A stretch of DNA of 64,000 bases. It comes from Arthrobacter zhaoxinii. GTDB taxonomy: Bacteria > Actinomycetota > Actinomycetes > Actinomycetales > Micrococcaceae. Under the pieces are notes generated by a model. That model saw only the letters and a program-made list of their open reading frames with translations, made no database searches and was not told the DNA's origin. Both the position numbers and the translations under genes were made by a program. The first letter of the stretch is position 1. Each line of letters starts with the position of its first letter. The stretch spans positions 62,001 through 126,000 of the forward strand of contig NZ_JANFLT010000003.1 of the NCBI RefSeq assembly GCF_024385505.1, written 5' to 3'. This document shows, one piece after another, positions 45,256-53,570 of the stretch.

Positions 45256-45846
45256 TTATCCCGCGTTCACGGGCACGGACGGAAGCCGGGTTTTTGCTTC
45301 CTCCCAGCTGCCCGAGGGGTGCCGGGGAACCTCGGCGGCGAGGCTGGACATCCAGCCCTCCACCATCTTTCCCCGGTGGTTCAGCAGGTACGGAACGGCG
45401 ACGGGCCGCGGGAAACCGCAGCGCCAGACCGTCTTATAACTGCCGACGTTTCCCGCGTTCGCTTTCCACGTCACCACGTCCCAGTCCAGGTCCTCGAAGG
45501 CGTGGACCGCTGCCAGCCGGACGGCACGGGACATCAGGCCGCGGCCGCGGTATTCCGGCGAGGTGACGAAACCCAGGGAGCCCGAAGCGGCCCCTTCGAA
45601 GCGCAGGTCAATGGTTCCCGCATAGCGGCCGCCGACGTCGAGGGCCCAGGATACCGCGTTGTCCTGCGGAGCCGAGATGGTCTCCAGATACTCCTGCGCC
45701 ATCTCCGGGGTGTAATCCACCGGAACGGTGGTCCACCTGAGGGTCAGCGGGTCAACACAGCGGGCACGGACGGCGTCGCGGTCAGCAGCTGTGTGCGGGC
45801 GAAGCAGGAGCGTGTCGTCGCGGAGCAGGGGAATCTCGAAAGCCAT
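45256..45846 (-). CDS. GNAT-family N-acetyltransferase
   Basis: The 196-residue protein is of the RimJ/RimL type: LRPHTAADRDAVRARC at the N-terminus, LGFVTSPEYRGRGLMSRAVRLAAVHAF (acetyl-CoA loop RGRG) and VTWKANAGNVGSYKTVWRCGF (the N-x3-S motif B). The substrate is unknown. The ATG at 45846 is preceded seven bases upstream by TAGGCT, so it is probably leaderless. A longer frame through the neighbouring gene is antisense and rejected. Its stop lies three bases from that of DUF2469. Confidence 0.85.
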   Translation of the reverse strand: MAFEIPLLRDDTLLLRPHTAADRDAVRARCVDPLTLRWTTVPVDYTPEMAQEYLETISAPQDNAVSWALDVGGRYAGTIDLRFEGAASGSLGFVTSPEYRGRGLMSRAVRLAAVHAFEDLDWDVVTWKANAGNVGSYKTVWRCGFPRPVAVPYLLNHRGKMVEGWMSSLAAEVPRHPSGSWEEAKTRLPSVPVNAG

Positions 45847-45888
45847 GCGCGACAGCCTAACCCACGGCTCCCGGCCTAGACTTTTCCC
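45847..45888. promoter_or_regulatory. Divergent leaderless promoters, GNAT / 2H protein
   Basis: In the 42-base gap, TAGACT (45877-45882) ends six bases before the plus-strand ATG at 45889, and TAGGCT (45859-45854, minus) ends seven bases before the GNAT ATG at 45846. The layout copies the aminotransferase/coaD gap at 8864-8903. Confidence 0.55.
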
Positions 45889-46479
45889 ATGCCTGAATCC
45901 GAGCGGCCCGGTTTTGACGCAAATCTCCGCCTTTACGCGCAGATGGAGCCCGACGGCGCATCGCTGGCCCACCTGCTGTCCCTGCAGGACGCGCTGCCCG
46001 CAGGTACCCGGCGGGTGCCGCGCCGGCAGCTGCATGCAACACTGATCCACTTCGGGAAGGTGATGGACGTCTACCGGGTCATCAGCGCAGAGACCGGCAT
46101 TTCCCGTTCCGCCTATGACCAGCTTCTCGGCGGGTATATTGCCCGGACCGAGGCACTGCTGCCGCCTTCAGCCTTCCGGCTCGACCCGCTGGGGACCGCA
46201 GGGTTCGGGGCGAGGGGCTCAACCCTGGTGGTGGAATATCAGCCTTCCCCGGAACTTACTGCGCTGCATGGGGAGCTGTACGCGGTGCTGGTGGATTTCC
46301 TGGCCGCATGCGGCGTTTCCGATAGTGCGGCCTTTATGGCGTCGGACCCGAACTTTATGTTTGCCGCGGCCCTGCGTCCGCACATCACCCTGGCCCGCGG
46401 GTACCTTGGTGCCGTTCCGCCGCTGCGGCTGGAAGCGGTAACCCTGACACCGATGCCGGTGGTGTACCCCGGACACTGA
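45889..46479 (+). CDS. 2H phosphoesterase (2'-5' RNA ligase-like) protein
   Basis: The 196-residue protein has both His-x-Thr motifs of the 2H superfamily: LHATLIHFG near residue 49 and RPHITLARG near residue 165. These act on cyclic phosphates or 2'-5' phosphodiester bonds in RNA or nucleotides (LigT, AKAP18-like CPDases). The spacing and length agree with the family; the real substrate is unknown. The start is fixed by TAGACT six bases upstream (leaderless). Its 3' end forms the left arm of a hairpin shared with the next, convergent gene. Confidence 0.83.
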   Translation: MPESERPGFDANLRLYAQMEPDGASLAHLLSLQDALPAGTRRVPRRQLHATLIHFGKVMDVYRVISAETGISRSAYDQLLGGYIARTEALLPPSAFRLDPLGTAGFGARGSTLVVEYQPSPELTALHGELYAVLVDFLAACGVSDSAAFMASDPNFMFAAALRPHITLARGYLGAVPPLRLEAVTLTPMPVVYPGH

Positions 46480-46497
46480 AGCTATCCGGGGTACACC
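46461..46497. terminator. Hairpin between convergent 2H and LAxTG genes
   Basis: A perfect 13-bp stem, GGTGTACCCCGGA (46461-46473) with its complement (46485-46497), encloses an 11-base loop. The left arm codes for the last residues of the 2H protein (VVYPG). There is no T-run on either side. Confidence 0.6.
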
Positions 46498-46510
46498 GAC
46501 CGGTTAGGGC

Positions 46511-47533
46511 CTAGGCCTTCCGGCGGCGGGCAATCACCACCAGTCCGGCTCCGAGAGCGAGAACGGCGGCACCGGCTACGGCGAGCCAGGTTCCGCTTGC
46601 GCCCGTGTGGGCGAGCCCTGCATCAGGTACACGCTGGTCCGTGGTGCCTGCAACAGAGACGCGGGGGTCAGTGGTGCCTGCAGCAGGAGGGGTGGTGTCC
46701 GTTCCGGGCGGCGGCACTGCACCTGCCGGGGTGCTGGTCGACGCCGGGGTGGCCGTGGGTTTCGGGGTCACCTTTTCCGAGGGCTTGTCCGTGGGGGTTT
46801 CCGACGGGGTGTCCGAGGGCTTGTCCGTGGGGGTTTCCGACGGGGTGTCCGAGGGCTTGTCCGACGGGGTCTCCGACGGCTTGTCCGAAGGTGTGGGTTC
46901 CGGGGTGGGCTTTTCGGAGGGCTTGTCCGTGGGGGTCTCCGACGGCTTGTCCGAAGGTGTGGGTTCCGGGGTGGGCTTTTCCGACGGGGTCTTCGAGGGG
47001 GTGTCCGAAGGTGTGGGTTCCGGGGTGGGCTTTTCGGTGGGCTTGTCCGACGGGGTCTCGCACTCCGGGACTGTCATCAGATCGTCAAGTTCCTGATGCT
47101 TGTCGTCCTTCAACATCGGATCCCCGGGGAAGGTGGAGTCCGGGTAGCGGAGCGTCTTGGGCCAGTCGTACGTTCCCTTGAACTCCAGTACATCCTGCTG
47201 GATGGCCCAGCCGGGCCCGCATACCTCGGACGGAACCAGAGCCGATACGTCCGTGAACCACTGGTGTCCGGGCTGCTTCGCCAGGAAGTTCTGTTCGCCC
47301 GAGTTCTCCCAGGCGGCAGGCTTCTTCGGGTCCAGCTTCTGGTACAGGTAGACACCTGTTTCCGTCACGGAGGCCCCGGTCGAAGGGGAATGGCTCGGCG
47401 GTTCCGTGGTGAGGGGACCCCCGGTTGCTGGCATGGCGGTGGCCAAGGCCGGCCCGCCGGTGGCAATCGACAGCCCTGCGATGGCTGCAAATCCGGCCAC
47501 GAGAGCTGGTGTATTTCTCTTGCGGTTTTGCAT
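46511..47533 (-). CDS. Secreted LAxTG sortase-anchored protein with Pro-rich stalk
   Basis: The 340-residue protein has a signal peptide (VAGFAAIAGLSIATGGPALATA), a small folded region (about residues 55-155, with Cys in SEVCGP and PECET), a Pro/Thr/Ser/Lys-rich repetitive stalk (about 158-260) and a C-terminal sorting signal: LAHTG near residue 307, a hydrophobic helix and RRRKA. LAxTG is the class E sortase motif of high-GC Gram-positives, so the protein should be joined to the cell wall. No sortase gene is in the window. The folded region matches no family I know. The ligand is unknown. Confidence 0.85.
   Translation of the reverse strand: MQNRKRNTPALVAGFAAIAGLSIATGGPALATAMPATGGPLTTEPPSHSPSTGASVTETGVYLYQKLDPKKPAAWENSGEQNFLAKQPGHQWFTDVSALVPSEVCGPGWAIQQDVLEFKGTYDWPKTLRYPDSTFPGDPMLKDDKHQELDDLMTVPECETPSDKPTEKPTPEPTPSDTPSKTPSEKPTPEPTPSDKPSETPTDKPSEKPTPEPTPSDKPSETPSDKPSDTPSETPTDKPSDTPSETPTDKPSEKVTPKPTATPASTSTPAGAVPPPGTDTTPPAAGTTDPRVSVAGTTDQRVPDAGLAHTGASGTWLAVAGAAVLALGAGLVVIARRRKA
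46778..47060. repeat. Tandem repeats coding the Pro-rich stalk
   Basis: A 32-base unit beginning TCCGAAGGTGTGGGTTCCGG recurs at 46884, 46950 and 47004, spaced 66 and 54 bases, with further near-copies of a GGCTTGTCCGTGGGGGT unit to the left. They encode PSDKPSETPTDKPSE-like repeats. The repeats keep frame, so copy number could change without disrupting the protein. Confidence 0.8.
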
Positions 47534-47743
47534 GATTTCCTTTATCAGAATCGAATTACGCGTTTGCGTCGCTATCCTGACCGGCGTATCTCAGTATTTC
47601 CTTCAGGAATTACGCAGGCTCCGGGCAAGACCCGCACAAAATTCCGCTCGGACTCCTCGACACCGGGGGAGCCTCGGGCCTGGGGGATGTTCCCGGAGCA
47701 TCAAAAACGCTAAGGTCCTGCCATCGACTAGCGAGGGGACAGC

Positions 47744-48481
47744 GTGATGGATACTGCCGGACGGGTTGCCCTGGTTACCGGAGCGTCCGGCGGGATCGGA
47801 GCGGCTGTGGTCCGCCGCCTCGCCTCGGACGGCTATTCGGTGGGTGTGCACTACGCGCGGAACAACGTGACCGCAGACAGGGTCGTTGCCGACGCTGCCG
47901 CCGCCGGAGGAAACGGCCTGGCCGTGAGCGGGGACGTGGGGGACGAAGCGGACATGGCCGCCGCGTTCGACGCCGTTGAGACAGCCTTCGGCGGAATAGA
48001 CGTGGTCGTCAATGCCGCGGGCATCATGCTCCTTGCCCCTATCGCGGATCTGAACCTGGCGGATCTGGACCGGATGCACCACACAAACATCCGGGGAACG
48101 TTCGTGGTCTCGCAGCAGGCGGCCCGCCGGATCCGTTCCGGTGGAGCGATCATTAACTTCTCGACCACCGTTACGCGCACCCAATACCCCGGCTACGGCG
48201 CCTACGTTGCCAGCAAGGCCGCGGTGGAAGGGATGACGCTCATCCTCGCGCGGGAGCTGAAGGGGCGGAACATTACGGTCAACGCGGTGGCGCCCGGGCC
48301 GACGGCGACTGCGTTGTTCCTGGACGGGAAGGACGACGCCACCATCACGCGCCTCGCGGAGGCACCGCCGCTCGAACGCCTGGGCGAACCCGGGGACATC
48401 GCGGAAACGGTGGCTTTCCTTGCCGGACCTGGCCGCTGGGTCAACGGCCAGGTCATCTTTGCCAACGGCGGATTGGCCTGA
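47744..48481 (+). CDS. Short-chain dehydrogenase/reductase
   Basis: The classical SDR of 245 residues has ALVTGASGGIGAAVVRRLA (cofactor loop TGxxxGxG), NAAG, the catalytic Ser in INFSTTVTR and Y-x3-K in YGAYVASKAAVEGM. The C-terminal NGQVIFANGGLA is typical. An Arg-containing sequence after strand 2 (HYARNN) favours NADPH. The substrate is unknown. The GTG at 47744 and ATG at 47747 are both possible starts. It stands alone between the LAxTG gene and yraN. Confidence 0.88.
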   Translation: MMDTAGRVALVTGASGGIGAAVVRRLASDGYSVGVHYARNNVTADRVVADAAAAGGNGLAVSGDVGDEADMAAAFDAVETAFGGIDVVVNAAGIMLLAPIADLNLADLDRMHHTNIRGTFVVSQQAARRIRSGGAIINFSTTVTRTQYPGYGAYVASKAAVEGMTLILARELKGRNITVNAVAPGPTATALFLDGKDDATITRLAEAPPLERLGEPGDIAETVAFLAGPGRWVNGQVIFANGGLA

Positions 48482-48648
48482 CCGCCGCGCCGGCGAACAG
48501 GGGCGGCAAACAGTCGGCAGCAGGGAGTTCCGGGTACCTCTAGGTTCTTCCTCCACAGGTAGGCATCAGGGCCCGGTCACGCCGCCATTCTCAACATGGC
48601 AGTGTCCCGCCGTGTCGGTTCCGCCCGCGGCAAGCCAATGTGGCGGGC

Positions 48649-49005
48649 ATGAGAGCGAAAGATATTCTGGGAAGCCGGGGAGAAGAGCTGGCGGCGCGGT
48701 ACCTGACAGAAGCCGGGCTGCGCATCATTGACCGGAACTGGCGGTGTCCGGAGGGTGAAATCGACCTGGTCGCGGTGGACGGGGCCACCCTGGTGGTGGT
48801 CGAAGTGAAGACCCGCTCCTCCTTGGACTTCGGGCACCCCTTCGAAGCAATCAATCAGGACAAAGTAGCCCGCCTTTATCTGTTGGCGGGGGCTTGGGCC
48901 AGGGCCAACAGTCGATACTTCACCCACCGCCGGATCGACGCGGTTTCGGTACTGGACGATGGCACCAATCCGCCCGTCGTGGAGCATCTGAGGGGAATTT
49001 CCTGA
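48649..49005 (+). CDS. YraN/UPF0102 family nuclease-fold protein
   Basis: The 118-residue protein has the restriction-endonuclease-like core of UPF0102: GEELAARYLTEAGLRIIDRNWRCPEGEIDLVAVDGATLVVVEVKTRSS, with the Glu, Asp and Glu-x-Lys (E-V-K) catalytic pattern. Members are linked to DNA uptake or repair, though their role is not proven. The ATG at 48649 is used; a GTG nine bases earlier is possible. Its stop overlaps the comM start (TGATG). Confidence 0.9.
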   Translation: MRAKDILGSRGEELAARYLTEAGLRIIDRNWRCPEGEIDLVAVDGATLVVVEVKTRSSLDFGHPFEAINQDKVARLYLLAGAWARANSRYFTHRRIDAVSVLDDGTNPPVVEHLRGIS

Positions 49006-50555
49006 TGGCGCTCGGACGAACCTACGGGATCGGACTCGTCGGCCTGCAGGGAAGGATCGTCGAGGTGGAGGCGGACATCGGCCAGTCCCTGCCGTCCTTC
49101 GTCCTGCTGGGGCTGCCCGATGCCTCCCTGAACGAAGCCCGGGACCGGGTGAAGTCAGCGGCGAAGAACGCGGGACTGCCACTGAGCCGCCGCCGGATCA
49201 CCGTGAATCTGATGCCCGCAGACGTACCCAAGCACGGCTCCGGTTTTGACCTGGCCATTGCCGTCGCCGCACTTTGCGCCGGCGGCGTGCTGAGAAATCC
49301 GGGCCGGTGCGTTTTCCTGGCTGAACTCGGGTTGGACAGCAGGCTCCGCCCGATCCGGGGTGTCCTCCCGGCCGTCATGGCGGCGGTTGCCGCCGGATAC
49401 ACGGACATAGCCGTGGCAACGGAGAATGCCGAAGAAGCGGCCCTGGTTCCCGCGGCACGCGTCCGCGGTTACTCCTGCCTTGCTGCGGTGGCTGCGGACC
49501 TCGGAGCAGACCCCGAACAACTGAGTTTTCCGCCGCCGGTGACGCTTGGCGGAAAAGATGATGCGGAAGAAGAGGCCCCGGGCGGCAGGCCCAGGGTTCC
49601 CGACCTCGCAGACGTAGCAGGGCAGGCAGAAGCCCGGTTCGCCGTCGAGGTGGCCGCAGCCGGGGCGCACCACCTGCTGATGACAGGGCCGCCCGGAGCG
49701 GGAAAAACCATGCTGGCGGAGCGGCTGCCAGGGATTCTTCCGGATCTTCCCGACGACCAGGCAATGGAAGTCACCGCCATCCATTCCCTGGCCTGGCAGG
49801 GACATCCGTGCCGTTCCCTGCTCCGCAGGCCGCCCTTCGAGAGCCCGCACCACACCGCCTCCACAGCAGCGGTGATCGGCGGCGGTTCAGGGATCCCGCG
49901 TCCGGGGGCCGCGTCCCGCGCCCACCGCGGCGTGCTGTTCCTGGATGAAGCGCCTGAGTATGAACGGCGGGTCCTGGATGGGCTGCGCCAGCCGCTGGAG
50001 AGCGGGAAGCTGGTCCTGCACCGGGCGGCTGGAACTGCGGTGTACCCGGCACGCTTCCAGCTGGTCCTGGCGGCGAACCCCTGCCCCTGCGGATTGGCTG
50101 CGGGCAAAGGAATTGACTGCACCTGTACGCCGCAGCAGCGGCGCCGTTACTTCAGCCGGCTGTCCGGACCGCTGCTAGACCGGGTGGACCTGCAGCTTTC
50201 CGTGCAGCGGGTTTCCCTGGGCGACTATTTCGGCGGAGAGAGCACGGAAGCCAGTGTCACCGTGGCGGCTCGCGTGCAGGAGGCACGGAGGCTGCAACGG
50301 GACCGGCTGCGGCCGCTGGGCTGCGAAACGAATGCCGAGGTTCCGGGCACCCTGCTCCGGGAGAGCCTGCGGCCTCCGACCAAGGCGACTGCCGCGCTGG
50401 ACCGGGCAATGGAACGGCAGCTGCTGACGGCGCGGGGCTATGACCGCGTCCTGCGGGTGGCCTGGACTGTCGCCGATCTCGGCGGGCACGGAACCCCGGA
50501 CGCCAACGACGTCGGTCAGGCTCTCTCGTTCCGGCGGCAGGGCGCAGCAGCATGA
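49005..50555 (+). CDS. comM: ComM/YifB family Mg-chelatase-like AAA+ ATPase
   Basis: ComM promotes branch migration during natural transformation in Gram-negatives; YifB homologues are widespread. The 516-residue protein has an N-terminal Lon-like (ChlI) domain (GLVGLQGRIVEVEADIGQSLPSFVLLGLPD), Walker A GPPGAGKTM near residue 230, the sensor region RGVLFLDEAPEYERRVLDGLRQPLE, and a Cys-rich loop (CPCG to CTCTPQQ). Length is normal. The ATG overlaps the yraN stop and the gene overlaps dprA by 4 bp. Confidence 0.93.
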   Translation: MALGRTYGIGLVGLQGRIVEVEADIGQSLPSFVLLGLPDASLNEARDRVKSAAKNAGLPLSRRRITVNLMPADVPKHGSGFDLAIAVAALCAGGVLRNPGRCVFLAELGLDSRLRPIRGVLPAVMAAVAAGYTDIAVATENAEEAALVPAARVRGYSCLAAVAADLGADPEQLSFPPPVTLGGKDDAEEEAPGGRPRVPDLADVAGQAEARFAVEVAAAGAHHLLMTGPPGAGKTMLAERLPGILPDLPDDQAMEVTAIHSLAWQGHPCRSLLRRPPFESPHHTASTAAVIGGGSGIPRPGAASRAHRGVLFLDEAPEYERRVLDGLRQPLESGKLVLHRAAGTAVYPARFQLVLAANPCPCGLAAGKGIDCTCTPQQRRRYFSRLSGPLLDRVDLQLSVQRVSLGDYFGGESTEASVTVAARVQEARRLQRDRLRPLGCETNAEVPGTLLRESLRPPTKATAALDRAMERQLLTARGYDRVLRVAWTVADLGGHGTPDANDVGQALSFRRQGAAA

Positions 50556-51841
50556 GCGTCGATGAGGTGCTGACGGCACGGGCTGCGTTGTCCAGACTCT
50601 TCGAACCCTCGGACACGGTGGGCCTCGCCCTTGTGGCAGCCGCCGGCCCGGTTCAGGCGCTGCGGATCGCCACCGGGGAACAGACGGCGTCGCCGGCACT
50701 GGCCGCCGAAACAGCCGCATACCTGTCTTCGTCGGGCAGCGGCCAGGGCAGCGCCCTGGCAGAGGGGCTTAAACGGTGGGCGCCCCGGGTGGCGGATCTG
50801 GCTCCGGGCCGGGACCTGGACGCGATACGGCGGCTGGGCGGTGAACTTCTCGTGCCGGAGGATTCCCGCTGGCCGGAGTCCCTGCGCCATTTGGAACTAG
50901 GCATGCCGTTGTGTCTGTGGATGCGTGGAACGCTGGCGCGGGGCCTGCCGGTATTGGAGCGGACGGTGGCGGTGGTCGGTTCCCGCGATGCCACCGGATA
51001 CGGCTTATCCATTGCGGGGGACATCTCCGCCGGACTGGCTAACCGCGGGTACACGGTGGTTTCGGGGGGAGCCTACGGAATTGATGCCCAGGCCCACCGC
51101 GCAGCCCTCGCTGCTGCTCCTTCCGAGGAGACCGCCACCATCGCCGTGATGGCGTGCGGTGCAGACCGGTTCTACCCGGCCGGCAATGACGACCTGCTGC
51201 GCACCGTCGCTGCCCGCGGGCTGCTGCTGTCCGAGGTTCCGCCCGGGTCGGCACCCACCCGCTGGAGATTCCTGCAGCGCAACCGGATCATTGCCGCCCT
51301 GAGCGCCGTCACCGTGGTGGTCGAGGCACGGTGGCGGTCCGGTGCCCTGAACACCGCCCATCACGCCGCCGGGTTGGGACGGGAAGTCGGCGCCGTGCCG
51401 GGCTCGGTGTACTCGGCCAACTCCGCCGGCTGCCACCGCCTGCTGCGTGACGGGAGCGCGGTCTGTGTGACTGACGCGCAGGAAGTTGCCGAACTGGCGC
51501 AGCCGCTGGGCACCACAGCAGCGGACAGCACAGCGGCTGCGGATGCCGAGCAGACCGGTTCCGCGCGGGAGGGGGCCGCTACGCAGGCGGATGCACGCAC
51601 CGGGGAGCCGGGAGGGGACGGTGGCAAGGGCGGAAACCGTCGGGCCGTTCAGGACGGACTGGCCGTGGAAGACCTGCTCCTGCTGGACGCGCTCCCGGTG
51701 CGCAGCGGAACGACCATCGACAAGCTGGCCACCGTCGCGGGCCTGTCCCCGCCGGGGGTGCGCGCCGGACTGGCCCGGCTGGAACTCGAAGGCCTGGCGG
51801 TACGGACCGGCGCGGACTTATGGCGCCGCGGCCGGCACTAG
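50552..51841 (+). CDS. dprA: DNA-processing protein DprA
   Basis: DprA binds incoming single-stranded DNA and loads RecA. The 429-residue protein has the Rossmann-like core with VVGSRDATGYG near residue 145, VVSGGAYGIDAQAHRAAL and PLLRTVAARGLLLSEVPPG-type elements, and a C-terminal winged helix (LLLLDALPVRSGTTIDKLATVAGLS). A low-complexity Ala/Gly-rich linker of about 45 residues separates the two. The start ATG overlaps the comM stop (ATGA). Confidence 0.93.
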   Translation: MSVDEVLTARAALSRLFEPSDTVGLALVAAAGPVQALRIATGEQTASPALAAETAAYLSSSGSGQGSALAEGLKRWAPRVADLAPGRDLDAIRRLGGELLVPEDSRWPESLRHLELGMPLCLWMRGTLARGLPVLERTVAVVGSRDATGYGLSIAGDISAGLANRGYTVVSGGAYGIDAQAHRAALAAAPSEETATIAVMACGADRFYPAGNDDLLRTVAARGLLLSEVPPGSAPTRWRFLQRNRIIAALSAVTVVVEARWRSGALNTAHHAAGLGREVGAVPGSVYSANSAGCHRLLRDGSAVCVTDAQEVAELAQPLGTTAADSTAAADAEQTGSAREGAATQADARTGEPGGDGGKGGNRRAVQDGLAVEDLLLLDALPVRSGTTIDKLATVAGLSPPGVRAGLARLELEGLAVRTGADLWRRGRH

Positions 51842-51892
51842 CCAACCCACCCTGCACAACCCGCTTCACCGCACCAGAAAGGAAACACCATC

Positions 51893-52420
51893 ATGACCAC
51901 GCATAAAATCGTCACCTCCCCGATAGGGGTGCTCACCCTCGTCGCCCTGGACGGCGTCCTGACGTCCGTCCGGCTCGGACCGCCGCCCGTACCGGCCGGG
52001 GGAGGGACACCGTACGGGATGGCAGCAGAGGACGGCTTTGAAGACATCGAACGCCAACTCACCGAGTACTTCGAGGGCACACGGTGCTGCTTCGCCGTGG
52101 ACACCAACCCGCAGGGCACCGAGTTCCAGCGCAGGGTATGGGAGCAGGTAGCGGGCATTGGCTACGGATCGACGGCAAGTTACAAGGAACTGGCGGTCCA
52201 GCTTGGTGATGCGGCCAAGGCCCGCAGCGTAGGCGCCGCCCTGGCCCACAACCCTTTGAATCTGGTGGTTCCCACCCACCGCGTCGTCGGGTCCCGCGGC
52301 GCGTTGACCGGATACTCCGGCGGAGTCGACGCCAAGCGGTACCTGCTCGACATGGAGCAGGCGCCGCAGACAGAGCAGCTGCGCCGTACCTGCCGGCGTG
52401 CCGACAGCGTGCCTGCTTGA
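51893..52420 (+). CDS. Ogt/MGMT-like alkyltransferase-fold protein lacking the active-site Cys
   Basis: The 175-residue protein is full length for an O6-alkylguanine-DNA alkyltransferase, with N-terminal domain and the C-terminal DNA-binding domain (FQRRVWEQVAGIGYGSTASYKELA, the Arg finger in KARSVGAALAHNP, and GSRGALTGYSGGVDAKRYLLDME). The active site, normally PCHRV, reads PTHRV: codon ACC (52274-52276) gives Thr128 where Cys accepts the alkyl group. TGC/TGT to ACC needs at least two changes, so a single sequencing error is unlikely. The protein cannot repair by the known mechanism; alkyltransferase-like (ATL) proteins, which bind O6-alkylguanine and recruit excision repair, are the nearest analogue. 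It lies between dprA and xerC. Confidence 0.85.
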   Translation: MTTHKIVTSPIGVLTLVALDGVLTSVRLGPPPVPAGGGTPYGMAAEDGFEDIERQLTEYFEGTRCCFAVDTNPQGTEFQRRVWEQVAGIGYGSTASYKELAVQLGDAAKARSVGAALAHNPLNLVVPTHRVVGSRGALTGYSGGVDAKRYLLDMEQAPQTEQLRRTCRRADSVPA

Positions 52421-52451
52421 ACGGCGGAGGCAAAGAGAGAACAGTGAAGAG

Positions 52452-53390
52452 GTGACATCAAAAGCAACAGGCACGGGCTGGCCGGCGGAATTCCGCTCTG
52501 CCCTCGAAGGGTTCTGCCGGTACCTGACGGCAGAGCGCGGCCGGTCGGAACATACGGTGCGTGCCTACGAGTCGGACGTGTCTCAACTGCTCGACTACGC
52601 CGCGGCCTCCGGCGCCGGATCACTGAAGGAACTGGACCTGGGCATCCTGCGGGGCTGGCTGGGGGAACTCAGCTCCGGGGGCCAGGCCCGCTCCACACTG
52701 GCCCGCCGAGCAGCAACGGCCCGCAGCTTCAGTAACTGGGCGCTGCGCGAGGAACTGATCAGTGAGAACCCGGCCCTAAGACTGAAGGCACCCAAGAAGG
52801 AAAAGACACTTCCCGGCGTACTGCGCAGCAGTCAGCTGGATGACCTGTTCGAAACCCTGCAGGCAGCTGCCGCCGAGGGCGGCCCCGTAGCCCTGCGGGA
52901 CCGTGCGATGGTGGAACTGCTCTACGCCACGGGCATCCGGGTGGGGGAGCTCGCCGGCCTGGACGTCGATGACCTCGATCCTGACCGCCGGACACTGACC
53001 GTGCTGGGCAAAGGCAACAAGGAACGCACGGTCCCGTACGGGCTCCCCGCCGCACTGGCGGTCGACGACTGGCTGCGCCGCGGCCGCCCCGGTCTGGCCA
53101 CGGGGGACAGCGGTCCGGCGCTGTTCCTCGGAAAGCGGGGCGGACGCGTGGACCAGCGCCAGGTCCGCAGCGTCGTCGCCGAGCTCCTTGAAACCGTGCC
53201 GGATACCTCCGCCTCCGGACCGCACGCCCTCCGCCACTCGGCGGCGACTCATCTGCTCGACGGCGGTGCGGACCTGCGAGCCGTTCAGGAAATCCTGGGC
53301 CACTCGTCGCTTGCCACCACTCAGCTCTATACCCATGTGTCCGTGGACAGGCTGCGCCAGAGCTACAGCCAGGCCCATCCGCGGGCCTGA
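52452..53390 (+). CDS. xerC: Tyrosine recombinase XerC
   Basis: XerC with XerD resolves chromosome dimers at dif. The 312-residue protein has an N-terminal SAM-like DNA-binding domain (FCRYLTAERGRSEHTVRAYESDVSQLL) and a catalytic domain with Arg in ATGIRVGELAGL, Lys in VLGKGNKER, HALRHSAATHLL, GHSSLATTQ and the nucleophile Tyr in LYTHVSVDRL. Length and position after comM-dprA are those of the housekeeping XerC, not a phage integrase. The GTG at 52452 is preceded by GTGAAGAG. Confidence 0.94.
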   Translation: MTSKATGTGWPAEFRSALEGFCRYLTAERGRSEHTVRAYESDVSQLLDYAAASGAGSLKELDLGILRGWLGELSSGGQARSTLARRAATARSFSNWALREELISENPALRLKAPKKEKTLPGVLRSSQLDDLFETLQAAAAEGGPVALRDRAMVELLYATGIRVGELAGLDVDDLDPDRRTLTVLGKGNKERTVPYGLPAALAVDDWLRRGRPGLATGDSGPALFLGKRGGRVDQRQVRSVVAELLETVPDTSASGPHALRHSAATHLLDGGADLRAVQEILGHSSLATTQLYTHVSVDRLRQSYSQAHPRA

Positions 53391-53570
53391 CGTCGGGCCG
53401 AACTGCACCGGTTCTGCGGCCGGATCATCCATGCAGGCCAGGGCAGAACGCTACATTGGCGCATTGCCGTAACTTGCGGCACAATGATGGACAGCGGACA
53501 CATACGGCTCGATATCCGTCCATACAGCAAGGTCGTTGGGGAAGACGTACCTACAGCTATGGAGGATGGA

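Noticed and set aside
46778-47060. Regular repeats that could suggest a CRISPR array
   Set aside because: The repeats are in frame, encode a Pro-rich stalk and have no unique spacers of constant size.
52452-53390. Tyrosine recombinase as sign of a mobile element
   Set aside because: Length, motifs and position after comM-dprA are those of housekeeping XerC; no attachment repeats or other mobile genes nearby.
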